From: Aeromonas sp. FDAARGOS 1405
Lineage (GTDB): Bacteria; Pseudomonadota; Gammaproteobacteria; Enterobacterales; Aeromonadaceae
NCBI RefSeq assembly: GCF_019048265.1
Contig: NZ_CP077311.1
Location: 2,489,001 to 2,553,000 of the forward strand
Direction of reading: 5' to 3'
DNA: 64,000 bases
The notes under the pieces are model-generated. The model was not told the origin of the DNA. It saw nothing but the letters and a program-made list of their open reading frames with translations, and did not search any database. Shown in pieces: positions 12,610 to 21,284 of this stretch (position 1 is the stretch's first letter; each line of letters opens with the position of its first letter). The position numbers were made by a program, and so were the translations under genes.

Positions 12610-14022
12610 TCAGTGCTGCGGCGGTGTGGCTGCACTGGTGGCAGGGGAGGGAAGTATATCGGTTTTATCCTGCGGTGGGGTTTCGTCAGCAACCGCGCTG
12701 CTGGCCGGCTGGGTTGCCTGCTCTTGCTGCGAAGTTGCCGCAGAGGCGCTCTGTGGCAACTGAGTCGAAACGGCAGCCGATGGTGATGGAACCGTTGACG
12801 CTGCGGCAGAGGGAGCCACTCTTTCCCCCTCGGTGGTCGGCGTAGCAGTGAGTTCGGGGGTGACCTCGAGCGCCTCTTCGGGCAAGGGATTAACCTCTGT
12901 TGCTTCTGTTGCCACTGCGGCACTGCTGGTGGCGGTCGCGTCAGAGGGCGCAGTCGCCCCGTCGGCGGCACTCACCGGCCCTGTCGTGGGCGCCGCCTCC
13001 GAGGCCGATGGCGCTGGTGCTAACGGCTCCGGCATCAGCTGTTCCGCGGTTAACTTCTCGGGGGTCAGTGGCAAGGGGGCTGGCGGTTGATCCGACATCC
13101 CCGCATGGAGGGGTAGCTCGGTTTGCGCCTGCAACTGCTCGGGGGTCACCTTGCTCAGGGCAGGATGCAGCCGACTGAACTGTTTGACCCGGGCCAGCAG
13201 GGTATCGCGCACGGTTCGGACGATGGGGTCCGGCAGGCTGGCCAGCGCCACCAGTTCGGCACTCATCCCGATGTTGTTGATAGCTGTAGTCTGCCCCGGA
13301 TAGAGGTTGGCGGCGATGCGGCTGCGCTGGTAGTAGGGGTGCTGCTTGAGCAGCGTGTCGATCTGCTCCCCTTCGATGGGGATGAGGCGCACCTTGCAGC
13401 GGCTGATCAGGTCGCCGACCGCCAGACTGGGGTGACCGGCTACCACAAAAGCGGCATCCAGCGAGCCATCGCACAGCCCTTCCAGCGGTTCGCTGTCCGA
13501 TTTGAGCTGATAGGCAGCAAACTGCCCGGGTTGCCATCCCATGGCTGCCATCAGGGCATGGCTGGTGATCTGCTCACCGGCGCCCTTGTTGCCCGGATAG
13601 ACCCGCTTCCCTTCGATATCTGCCAGGGTGGTGATGCCGCTATTGGGGGCGGCCAGCAGGGCCAACGACTCCTGATAGAGGCGAAACAGGCTGCGCAGCT
13701 CATTGTTGGCCCCCTGCCCACTGAAGGGGCCGGTGCCGTGCAGAGCGTGGTGCAACACATCGGACTGCACCAGCGCCAGCTGTACGTCCCCCTTGTCGAG
13801 TGCCTTGAGGTTGGCCATCGAGCCACGGGTGCTCTGCACGGTGCAGCTGTCCCCATGCAGGGCATGGCCGGCATTGAGCACCCGGCAGATGGCGCCACCG
13901 GTCGGGTAGTAGACCCCATTGAGCGGGCCCGTTCCGATAGTCAGCGCCTGGCTGCCAAAGGGGAGCAGCGCAGAGAGTGCACAGAGTGGGAGCAGAAGGT
14001 GATGCAAGATCCGTAGAGACAT
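12610..14022 (-). CDS. TAXI-family solute-binding protein with long Ala/Pro/Thr tail
   Basis: 470 residues from the ATG at 14022. An N-terminal signal peptide (LLLPLCALSALLPFGSQA) precedes a TAXI domain of about 290 residues with family blocks LTIGTGPLNGVYYPTGGAIC, GDVQLALVQSDVLHHAL and DGSLDAAFVVAGHPS. The last 170 residues are a low-complexity Ala/Pro/Thr/Ser/Glu tail not usual for the family. TAXI proteins normally feed TRAP transporter membrane subunits, but none is encoded next to it. The ATG at 14088 was rejected because it lies inside the terminator of the preceding malY-like gene. The tail may be a periplasmic spacer; its role is unknown. Confidence 0.85.
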   Translation of the reverse strand: MSLRILHHLLLPLCALSALLPFGSQALTIGTGPLNGVYYPTGGAICRVLNAGHALHGDSCTVQSTRGSMANLKALDKGDVQLALVQSDVLHHALHGTGPFSGQGANNELRSLFRLYQESLALLAAPNSGITTLADIEGKRVYPGNKGAGEQITSHALMAAMGWQPGQFAAYQLKSDSEPLEGLCDGSLDAAFVVAGHPSLAVGDLISRCKVRLIPIEGEQIDTLLKQHPYYQRSRIAANLYPGQTTAINNIGMSAELVALASLPDPIVRTVRDTLLARVKQFSRLHPALSKVTPEQLQAQTELPLHAGMSDQPPAPLPLTPEKLTAEQLMPEPLAPAPSASEAAPTTGPVSAADGATAPSDATATSSAAVATEATEVNPLPEEALEVTPELTATPTTEGERVAPSAAASTVPSPSAAVSTQLPQSASAATSQQEQATQPASSAVADETPPQDKTDILPSPATSAATPPQH

Positions 14023-14063
14023 AATTGACCGTTGACTGAGTTGACCGCTGGCTGATGACACAG

Positions 14064-14092
14064 GGAAAAAGGGATGGGGCTTGCCCATCCCG
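14064..14092 (-). terminator. Terminator after the malY/patB-like gene
   Basis: On the minus strand, stem gggatggg and its complement (14071-14091) is followed directly by five T. It sits 12 bases beyond the aminotransferase stop and separates it from the TAXI gene. Confidence 0.8.
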
Positions 14093-14103
14093 TTGCTGGC
14101 TGA

Positions 14104-15249
14104 TCAGGGCTTGTTGTGGTTGAGGATTGCCCGCTCAATCCGCGCCAGCGCGTCGGTCAGCCGTGCTCTGGTGCAGCCGAAGTTGAGCCGCACGAACTGA
14201 CCGTCGCCAAACTGGGCGCCGGGGGAGAGACCAACCCCGGCCTGCTCGAAGAAGGCGATGGGATCGGCAAGGCCAAGGGCGCTCACATCGATCCAGGCCA
14301 GATACGTCGCCTGATGGTTGGCCAGCTTGACGCCGGGCCAGCGGGCAACCGCCTGCTGGATCAGGGCCAGATTGGCCGCCAGATAGTCGAGTTGCTCGGT
14401 CAGCCACTGTTCGCCACCCTCATAGGCCGCTTCGGCGGCGACAAAGCCCAGCAGGTTGACGTCGGCGCTGATGCCGCGCATCGCCTGTTGCAGCCTGAAG
14501 CGCAGACGGGCGTTGGGGATAATGGCGAAGGAGCAGCAGAGACCGGCGATATTGAAGGTCTTGCTCGGGGCCATCATCACCGCGCAGCGTTCGGCCGCTT
14601 GCGCACTGATGGCGCCGTAGGGAATGTGGCGGGCGTTTTTATCCAGCAGCAGATCGCAGTGGATTTCATCGGAGCAGATCACCAGATTGTGGCGCGCGGC
14701 GATGGCATCGATGGCCAGCAGCTCGTCACGGGTGAAGATGGTGCCGCCCGGGTTGTGGGGGTTGCAGAGCAGCAGCAGATCTGCGGCGGGGGCCTGACGC
14801 TCCAGCTCTTCAAGATCCAGCACCCAGCGACCCGCTTCCTCAATCATCGGCACGGTGAGCAGGGGACGATCATTGAAGCCCGGCGCCTGCAGGAAGGGGT
14901 AATAGACCGGCTTGGGGGTGATGATGCCGCGACCATGCTGGCTCCAGGCCTTGCAGGCGAGGTTGAGCCCCGGCACCACGCCTGGCAGGAATACCAGCCA
15001 TTCGGGCTCGATAGTCCAGCCATAGCGGGTCGCCATCCGTTCGATAATGAGTTCGATCAGTCGCGGCGAGGGGCGTGAATAGCCGAAAATGCCGTGGGCG
15101 ACCCGTTTGGTCAACGCCTCGATCACGGATGGGGGGGAGACAAAGTCGGTATCGGCAACCCACATGGGCAGCACATCCTGACCCTTGTACTTGTCCCATT
15201 TCAGGCTCATGGTGCCACTGCGGTCTACTTCCTGATCAAAATCAAACAT
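14104..15249 (-). CDS. patB: MalY/PatB-type cystathionine beta-lyase (PLP)
   Basis: 381-residue fold-type I PLP enzyme. The PLP lysine is K230 in APSKTFNIAG, and the cofactor-holding CNPHNPGG and SDEIHCDL segments are present. The N-terminus MFDFDQEVDRSGTMSLKWDKY and the LPMWVADTDF block are typical of MalY/PatB C-S lyases, which cleave cystathionine to homocysteine, pyruvate and ammonia. E. coli MalY also represses the maltose activator MalT; whether this protein does so cannot be seen. The gene is divergent from setB across 182 bases and ends in its own terminator. Confidence 0.88.
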   Translation of the reverse strand: MFDFDQEVDRSGTMSLKWDKYKGQDVLPMWVADTDFVSPPSVIEALTKRVAHGIFGYSRPSPRLIELIIERMATRYGWTIEPEWLVFLPGVVPGLNLACKAWSQHGRGIITPKPVYYPFLQAPGFNDRPLLTVPMIEEAGRWVLDLEELERQAPAADLLLLCNPHNPGGTIFTRDELLAIDAIAARHNLVICSDEIHCDLLLDKNARHIPYGAISAQAAERCAVMMAPSKTFNIAGLCCSFAIIPNARLRFRLQQAMRGISADVNLLGFVAAEAAYEGGEQWLTEQLDYLAANLALIQQAVARWPGVKLANHQATYLAWIDVSALGLADPIAFFEQAGVGLSPGAQFGDGQFVRLNFGCTRARLTDALARIERAILNHNKP

Positions 15250-15431
15250 GCGAACTCCTTGTGCTGGCAGGATGGGCTTTCACTCTACGGGGTCGCGGCC
15301 TCCCTCGCAAGGCGCACACCTGCTTATGCCATCCTTGAGCCCGCTCTTGATAGTGACATAAGATAGGCGCCGAATTTTCATACGGCTGCCGCCCGTTAGC
15401 CCGTATCGTCCTTCCAATCAGTGGTAACCCT

Positions 15432-16604
15432 ATGAGCTTGTCGATAGCGGCGGTCAAACGCCCGGACCCCGTCTCCCTTTCATTTCTTGCCGTGACCTTT
15501 ATGACCGGCGTCGCGGTGGCATTGCAGGTGCCTACCTTAAGTCTGTTTCTGGCCGAGGAGGTGCAGGTGCGCCCCTTTCTGGTTGGGCTCTTCTATACCA
15601 TCAACGCCGTGGTGGGCATTCTGGTCAGCCAGTGGCTTGGCCACCGCTCCGATAACAAGGGGGATCGCAAGCGACTGATCCTGCGCTGCTGTTTTGCCGG
15701 GGTGGCGCTCTCCTTGCTGTTTGCCTGGAACCGCAACTACTGGCTGTTGGCGAGTCTGGGGGTGATGCTGGCGGCGCTGGCGGCCACAGCCAGTCCCCAG
15801 CTGTTTGCGCTGGCGCGGGAGTACTCCGACAGCCGCAACCGGCGGGCGGACATGTTCAGCTCGGTGATGCGGGCCCAGTTTTCGCTGGCCTGGGTCATAG
15901 GCCCGCCCATCGCATTCGCGCTAGCCATCGGCTACGGCTTCGAACTGATGTACTTGGCCTCGGCACTGGCCTATCTGCTCTGCGCCCTGGTGGTGTGGCG
16001 CTGGCTCCCCTCTCTGCCTTTGCCCAAGATGGCCGAAGAGACAGAGCGGGTCAGCAGCTGGCGGGATCCGGCGGTGCGGGCGCTCTTTATCGCCTCCACC
16101 CTGATGTGGACCTGTAACAGCATGTACCTGATCAATATGCCGCTCTATATCACCCGGGAGCTCGGGATGGATGAGAAGCTTGCCGGTATCCTGATGGGCA
16201 CAGCGGCGGCGCTGGAGATCCCCTTCATGCTGCTGGCGGGTTATTACACGGCCCGTTTTGGCAAGCGCCCCATGATGTTGTTGGCGGTGCTGGCTGGCGC
16301 GGCCTTTTACACAGGTCTGGTGACCCTCACCGACCAATACGCCCTGATCGCCTTGCAGCTGTTCAACGCCATCTTCATTGGTATCGTGGCGGGGATCGGC
16401 ATGTCTTACTTTCAGGATCTGATGCCGGGGCGAGCCGGGGTGGCGACTACCCTGTTTGCCAACAGCATCCGCACCGGCTCCATTATGGCGGGGGCCATCG
16501 CCGGGGTGGTGGCGGAGGTGTGGAGTTTCCACGGGGTCTTTATGGTGGCGTTGGGATTGGCACTGGTAGCACTGGCCGCCAGCTGGCGGGTGCCCAACGT
16601 CTGA
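15432..16604 (+). CDS. setB: SetB-like sugar efflux transporter (MFS)
   Basis: 390-residue inner-membrane major facilitator with about 12 hydrophobic segments. It matches the E. coli SetA/SetB family throughout: TGVAVALQVPTLSLFLAEEV at the N-terminus, LFAWNRNYWLL, SLAWVIGPPIAFALA, NAIFIGIVAGIGMSYFQDLMPG. Set proteins export sugars and sugar analogues; E. coli SetB has also been linked to chromosome segregation. It is divergent from the malY-like gene and converges on a LysR gene only 15 bases away. No terminator is visible between them. Confidence 0.88.
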   Translation: MSLSIAAVKRPDPVSLSFLAVTFMTGVAVALQVPTLSLFLAEEVQVRPFLVGLFYTINAVVGILVSQWLGHRSDNKGDRKRLILRCCFAGVALSLLFAWNRNYWLLASLGVMLAALAATASPQLFALAREYSDSRNRRADMFSSVMRAQFSLAWVIGPPIAFALAIGYGFELMYLASALAYLLCALVVWRWLPSLPLPKMAEETERVSSWRDPAVRALFIASTLMWTCNSMYLINMPLYITRELGMDEKLAGILMGTAAALEIPFMLLAGYYTARFGKRPMMLLAVLAGAAFYTGLVTLTDQYALIALQLFNAIFIGIVAGIGMSYFQDLMPGRAGVATTLFANSIRTGSIMAGAIAGVVAEVWSFHGVFMVALGLALVALAASWRVPNV

Positions 16605-16619
16605 CGGGGGATCTGGCTG

Positions 16620-17534
16620 TTATTTATCGTGCTGGGAGTGGGCGTGCGGGAGCGGCGCTGATTCGCCCTGATATTCGTTGCGCAGGCAGCGCAGCAGCAG
16701 CTCGGTCGCGGGGCCGAGGGATTCGGGGGAGAGGGTCAGCAGATAGGTGTAGAGGTGGCGCTCGTTGCCGCTCTCCAGATCCAGCTGTATGAGTGAACCT
16801 TCCGCCAGCTCCCGCTCTACCAGATGGCGCGGCAGCCAGGCATAGCCGAGGCCGAGGCGCAGCATGGCGAGCACTTCGTGGTAGTGGGTCGCCTTCCAGC
16901 CGGTATCATCTGCATCGTTCCAGTCCACCGAGCGGTGAATGGGGGGGTGAAGGCTGATCTGGTTGTGGCTGGTCAATACATCGTTGCGGATCGCCCCCTC
17001 CTCCTGTGCCAGCGGATGACTGGCGGCGCAGAGGGGCAGCAGGCACACCTCGTCCAGCAACAGGCCGGTGCGATCGCCGGGCAGGTGCTCGGAGAGCATC
17101 AGATCCCCCGGTTGCAGGGCGTTGAAGTGGCAGTGAATGCGTTCGTGCAGGTTGACCCGGCAACCCCGACTGCGAGGATAGAAGCTGGCCAAGGCCCGAT
17201 AGAGGCGATCCCTTGGCTGCAGCGCCGAGACATAGAGGTTGATCTGCGGCTCCCACTGCCGCTCTAGGTTGTTGGCCAGATTCTCCAGCTCTTCCACCTG
17301 CTGGCTCAACTGACGGGCCCGCTTGAGGAAGATCTCGCCCGCCGGTGTCAGCACTGCCTTGCGGCCGCGCACCTCCAGCAAGGGCACCCCCAGACTCTGC
17401 TGCAACTTCGCAACCGCATGATTGAGGGAGGACTGGCTCTTGTTCAGCGCCTCGGCCGCCTGGGCGTAGCCGCCGCAGTCGACCACCGCCTGAAAGATCC
17501 GCCATTGCTCAAACGTGCTCTTGGGACGAAACAT
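16620..17534 (-). CDS. LysR-family transcriptional regulator
   Basis: 304 residues. The N-terminal helix-turn-helix (GGYAQAAEALNKSQSSLNHAVAKLQ) is followed by a LysR substrate-binding domain. Of the recognised LysR groups it resembles the regulators in which a Phe-rich N-terminus (MFRPKSTFEQWRIFQAVVD) precedes the HTH. The target is unknown. It lies 127 bases downstream of yciK on the same strand and converges on setB. Confidence 0.88.
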   Translation of the reverse strand: MFRPKSTFEQWRIFQAVVDCGGYAQAAEALNKSQSSLNHAVAKLQQSLGVPLLEVRGRKAVLTPAGEIFLKRARQLSQQVEELENLANNLERQWEPQINLYVSALQPRDRLYRALASFYPRSRGCRVNLHERIHCHFNALQPGDLMLSEHLPGDRTGLLLDEVCLLPLCAASHPLAQEEGAIRNDVLTSHNQISLHPPIHRSVDWNDADDTGWKATHYHEVLAMLRLGLGYAWLPRHLVERELAEGSLIQLDLESGNERHLYTYLLTLSPESLGPATELLLRCLRNEYQGESAPLPHAHSQHDK

Positions 17535-17661
17535 AGTTCAACCTGATTGGAGATAGGATGGTCAGTGGTTCGAACAGGGAGCCTGTGCCCCCTATTCAAT
17601 TTAACCCTTGCCGCACAACACTCTGGGTATTTTATTGATTTATTTGGGCTGATACGCCTGT

Positions 17662-18417
17662 TTATTTTGGCTGAGCCACAAAGGTCTGGCCGGTTTTGCC
17701 GCGGCTGTCCGACCCCATCAGGTAGAGGTAGAGCGGCATCAGGTCGGCCGGGGTCTTGAGGTTCATGGGATCTTCCGCCGGGAAGGCGCTGGCGCGCATC
17801 TTGGTGCGGGTACCGCCCGGATTGAGGGTGTTGACCCGCACGCCTGTGTTCTCCAGCTCGTCGGCCAGCACTTCCATCATTCCCTCGATAGCAAATTTGG
17901 AGATGGCATAGGTGCCCCAGTAGGCGCGCCCTTTGCGTCCCACGCTGGAGGAGGTGTAGACGATGGAGGCATCGCCCTGCGCCTTGGCGGTCTGGCGCAG
18001 CAGCGGCAGCAGTGCCTGGGTCAGCAGGAATTCCGATTTGACGTTGACCTGCATCACCTCGTCCCACTCCTTCTCCTGAATATGTTCAAACGGAGAGAGG
18101 GTACCGAGCAGACCGGCGTTGAACAGCACGCCGTCGAGGCGGCCAAACTGCTGGGCGAAGGTTTCGGCCATGCCGCGGTAGTGGGCGGCGGTGGCCTCTT
18201 TCAGATCCACCGGCACGATGGCGGGCAGCGGATAACCGGCCGCTTCAATCTGGTCATACACGGCTTCGAGTTTGGCGCTGGTGCGGCCGAGCAGGATCAC
18301 GGTGGCACCGTGGGCGGCGTAGGTGAGGGCGGCTTCGCGGCCGATCCCGTCGCCGGCACCGGTGACCAGAATGACTTTATCCTTGAGCAGATCGCGGGGG
18401 GCCTGATAATCGAGCAT
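17662..18417 (-). CDS. yciK: YciK-type short-chain dehydrogenase
   Basis: 251-residue Rossmann-fold SDR. The cofactor loop is VTGAGDGIGREAAL (TGxxxGIG), the NAG motif is LFNAGLLG, and the catalytic pair is Tyr and Lys in YWGTYAISKFAIEG, preceded by the Ser of YTSSSVG. The blocks match E. coli YciK, whose substrate is not established. The ATG at 18417 has an AGGAG site; the longer frame to 18588 has no support. The yciK / sohB divergent order is the same as in E. coli, which supports orthology. Confidence 0.9.
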   Translation of the reverse strand: MLDYQAPRDLLKDKVILVTGAGDGIGREAALTYAAHGATVILLGRTSAKLEAVYDQIEAAGYPLPAIVPVDLKEATAAHYRGMAETFAQQFGRLDGVLFNAGLLGTLSPFEHIQEKEWDEVMQVNVKSEFLLTQALLPLLRQTAKAQGDASIVYTSSSVGRKGRAYWGTYAISKFAIEGMMEVLADELENTGVRVNTLNPGGTRTKMRASAFPAEDPMNLKTPADLMPLYLYLMGSDSRGKTGQTFVAQPK

Positions 18418-18639
18418 GACAACTCCTGTTAACAAATTCCGGCCATAAGTGCATGGCAATCGGCGCCAAGTGTACTGATCCGCGCTCCTGTTTGACCAGC
18501 CAGCGGCAAGAAAAATGTGAAGAAAATAGAGAGGTTGTGATGCTCTGGTTGGTTTTTCCGGGCACTGGCTGCGATTTTTTGCGCGCATTCACCAAACTCC
18601 CTAGAATGTGACGAAAACCGATCCATTCTGGAGTCCATC

Positions 18640-19647
18640 GTGACATTTCTGACCGAATATGGCCTGTTTCTGGCCAAGACAGTGACCTTTCTGCTGGCCA
18701 TCGGCGCCATCATCCTGATGATCGTCAGCACTCGCCAGCCGAAAGCGCGCAAGGGTGAGCTGGTGGTGACCGATCTCTCGAGCGAGCTGGAGCAGGGGCA
18801 ATTTGCCCTCAAGAGCGCGCTGGCCAGCAAGGCTGAGCGCAAGGTGATGGAAAAGCAGCAGAAGGAAGAGCAGAAAAAACGCACCAAGGCCGGTGATGAG
18901 CGAAGCCGCCTGTTCGTGCTCGATTTCAACGGCAGCATGGATGCCAAAGAGGTGGCCTCCCTGCGCGAGGAGGTGAGCGCGGTGATTGGCGTCGCCCAGC
19001 CCGGCGACGAGGTGCTGCTGCGGCTCGAATCCGGTGGTGGCGTGGTGCATGGCTATGGCTTGGCCGCTTCCCAGCTGCAGCGGCTGCGCGATCGTGACAT
19101 CAAGCTCACCGTGGCTATCGACAAGGTGGCGGCGAGTGGCGGCTACATGATGGCCTGCGTGGCGGACAAGATCCTGGCTGCCCCCTTTGCCATCGTCGGC
19201 TCCATCGGGGTGATCGCCCAGATGCCGAACTTCAACAAGTTGTTGAAAAAGCATGACATCGAATTCGAGATGCACACCGCCGGGCAGTACAAGCGCACTA
19301 TCACCATGTTCGGCGAGAACGACGATCTGGGGCGCGAGAAGTTTCGCGAGGAGCTGGCGGCGATCCACGAGCGCTTCAAGGCCTTTGTGGCCGAACACCG
19401 CCCGCAACTCGATATCGATCAGGTCACGACCGGTGAGCACTGGCTGGCGAGTCAGGCCAAGGGGCTGGGGTTGGTGGATACCCTCTGCACCAGCGATGAC
19501 TACCTGCTGGCGCAGGCCAGCCACCACAAGGTGTTCGGCATCAGCTATCGCAAGCCAAAAAGCCTGACCCAGAAGCTGGGGCAGCAGGGCGCGCAGGCGC
19601 TCGAGGCAGGAATTGGGCGGCTGTGGCAGCAGAGCCCCTGGCGCTAG
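18640..19647 (+). CDS. sohB: SohB-type inner-membrane S49 peptidase
   Basis: 335 residues, starting at GTG with GGAG upstream. An N-terminal membrane helix (LAKTVTFLLAIGAIILMIV) is followed by a charged region. The signal-peptide-peptidase (S49) domain has nucleophile Ser166 in AASGGYMMA and general base Lys218 in QYKRTITMFGEN. E. coli SohB is a multicopy suppressor of htrA loss, and the active site is expected on the periplasmic side. It is divergent from yciK and ends in a strong terminator. Confidence 0.93.
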   Translation: MTFLTEYGLFLAKTVTFLLAIGAIILMIVSTRQPKARKGELVVTDLSSELEQGQFALKSALASKAERKVMEKQQKEEQKKRTKAGDERSRLFVLDFNGSMDAKEVASLREEVSAVIGVAQPGDEVLLRLESGGGVVHGYGLAASQLQRLRDRDIKLTVAIDKVAASGGYMMACVADKILAAPFAIVGSIGVIAQMPNFNKLLKKHDIEFEMHTAGQYKRTITMFGENDDLGREKFREELAAIHERFKAFVAEHRPQLDIDQVTTGEHWLASQAKGLGLVDTLCTSDDYLLAQASHHKVFGISYRKPKSLTQKLGQQGAQALEAGIGRLWQQSPWR

Positions 19648-19667
19648 CCAGAGAGAAATCCTGTGAT

Positions 19668-19705
19668 AAAAAGGCCAGCCGATGCCCATCGGCTGGCCTT
19701 TTTGC
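19668..19705 (+). terminator. Rho-independent terminator after sohB
   Basis: Stem aaaaaggccagccgat/atcggctggccttttt with a short CCC-containing loop and T run. This is one of the strongest hairpins in the window. Confidence 0.93.
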
Positions 19706-19827
19706 ATCCGGTTGCACCTTGTCGGTGAGCGAGGGTTGTTTCTATTGAGGCCCTCTGTTACAACTGAATGCTTTCCCCGTTTATGACAGGATCTTGTGGT
19801 AAGAGCTGCGGGGCATGGAGCATAGCG

Positions 19828-21048
19828 ATGTCATGGAGCACCTTCAGGCAATTTACCCCGCTGGTCTGGATCGTCATTCTGGGCACCTTTATGGTGCGCA
19901 CCAGCTACTACATGGTGTGGCCCTTCCTCTCCATTCTGCTCTATCGGGAGTATGACCTTTCGGCCACCTTCATCGGCCTGTTGCTGGGTGGCTCGATGGC
20001 CCTCTCTACCCTGGTCAGTTTCTACGGCGGCTGGCTCTCTGATCGCTTCGGGCGGCGCAGCATACTGCTGGCCGGTTGTCTGGTGGCGATGATCTGGTTC
20101 GGTCTGCTCGGTTTCTCCCATGCGGTGTTCTGGCTCGGGATAGGAGTGGTGGGCAGCGGCCTCTCGTCGGGGCTCATCGATGCCCCCGGCAAGGCGCTGA
20201 TGGCCGACAGTCTGGCCTCGGCCAAGGCGCGGGAGCTGGCACTGCACCTGCGCTATTTTCTGCTCAACCTGGGGGCGGCGCTGGGGCCGCTGCTCGGGGT
20301 GACCCTCGGGATCAACGCCCAGCAGGAGACCTTCCTGTTTCTGGTGGTGAGCTATTTGCTGCTGGCGCTGGCCTTTGGCTGGGGCTTTCGCCGGGCTGGC
20401 AGCACAGGCAAGCCGGGGACTGCCGGGCCCGGCTTGCGGGATGCAATCAAGGTGTTGCTGGCGGATCGCGCCTTCCTGTTGCTGGTGATGGCCAATCTCC
20501 TGATGGTGCTGGTCTACTCCCAGTTTCACTCACCGCTGGTGCAGTACCTGACCCGGGCCGGTATGCCGCAGGTGGCCGAGCTGGTTGCTCTGCTGGTGGC
20601 GACCAATGCCCTGACCGTGGTGCTGCTGCAGTTTCCGCTGCTGCGCTTGTTGTCACGCTGGCCGGTGCGGGTACGGCTTCATATCGGCATGGCGCTCTTT
20701 CTGGCGGCCCAGCTGCTCTTCGCGCTGGGGGACCCGATGGTGCGCAGCCACTGGTTTGGCGCTGTTCTGCTGCTCAGCATCGGCGAGACCATCCTGTTCC
20801 CCCTGCTCAACGTGCTGATCGATCAGATGGCCCCCGCTCATCTCAAGGGGAGCTACTTTGGTGCCAGCGCACTGGCCGGGTTGGGAGGGGCCGCCGGCGC
20901 GCTGCTGGGAGGCTGGATCCTCGAACAGTGGAGCGGTCAGCTGCTCTATGTGCTGATGGCGCTGCTCTGTGTGGTCACTCTTTCGTTGTATGAGTCGGGT
21001 GCTCGTTATAGCGCTCGACACAAGGAGGGGGTTGGCAAGGCGGTATGA
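19828..21048 (+). CDS. MFS transporter, tandem copy 1
   Basis: 406 residues from the ATG at 19828, which has GGAG eight bases upstream; the frame extends further up but without a ribosome site. About 12 membrane helices and the MFS motif A GGWLSDRFGRR after helix 2. It shares long near-identical blocks with the next gene (VWIVILGTFMVRTS, FLSILLYREYDLSA, HLKGSYFGASALAGLG), so the two are tandem duplicates. Overall it resembles the multidrug-type DHA1 group. The substrate cannot be inferred. Confidence 0.85.
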   Translation: MSWSTFRQFTPLVWIVILGTFMVRTSYYMVWPFLSILLYREYDLSATFIGLLLGGSMALSTLVSFYGGWLSDRFGRRSILLAGCLVAMIWFGLLGFSHAVFWLGIGVVGSGLSSGLIDAPGKALMADSLASAKARELALHLRYFLLNLGAALGPLLGVTLGINAQQETFLFLVVSYLLLALAFGWGFRRAGSTGKPGTAGPGLRDAIKVLLADRAFLLLVMANLLMVLVYSQFHSPLVQYLTRAGMPQVAELVALLVATNALTVVLLQFPLLRLLSRWPVRVRLHIGMALFLAAQLLFALGDPMVRSHWFGAVLLLSIGETILFPLLNVLIDQMAPAHLKGSYFGASALAGLGGAAGALLGGWILEQWSGQLLYVLMALLCVVTLSLYESGARYSARHKEGVGKAV

Positions 21049-21284
21049 CGCCCGAGCTACCTGTGATGTTCCTACTTGAGTGCTAAATATCAGCCTGAAA
21101 TCCCTCTAACGGGATGAAAGGCAGTCAACAAGGCCACGCTGGCTGACCTTGTGTATTGAGATGTTTCGGAGGAAAACGCCGTTCAGCTGGTCCGGCGCGG
21201 ATAGTGGTTGCCTCGATGGAGTCCTCTGTTGCAACTCCCCTTTTTGCCACTGATTATTTGACCCACGCTCCACGGAGTCTTGCT

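Noticed and set aside
11578..12786. 402-codon ORF overlapping the LysR gene in another frame
   Set aside because: The LysR frame encodes a complete recognisable protein; this frame gives a low-complexity Gly/Ala/Arg product.
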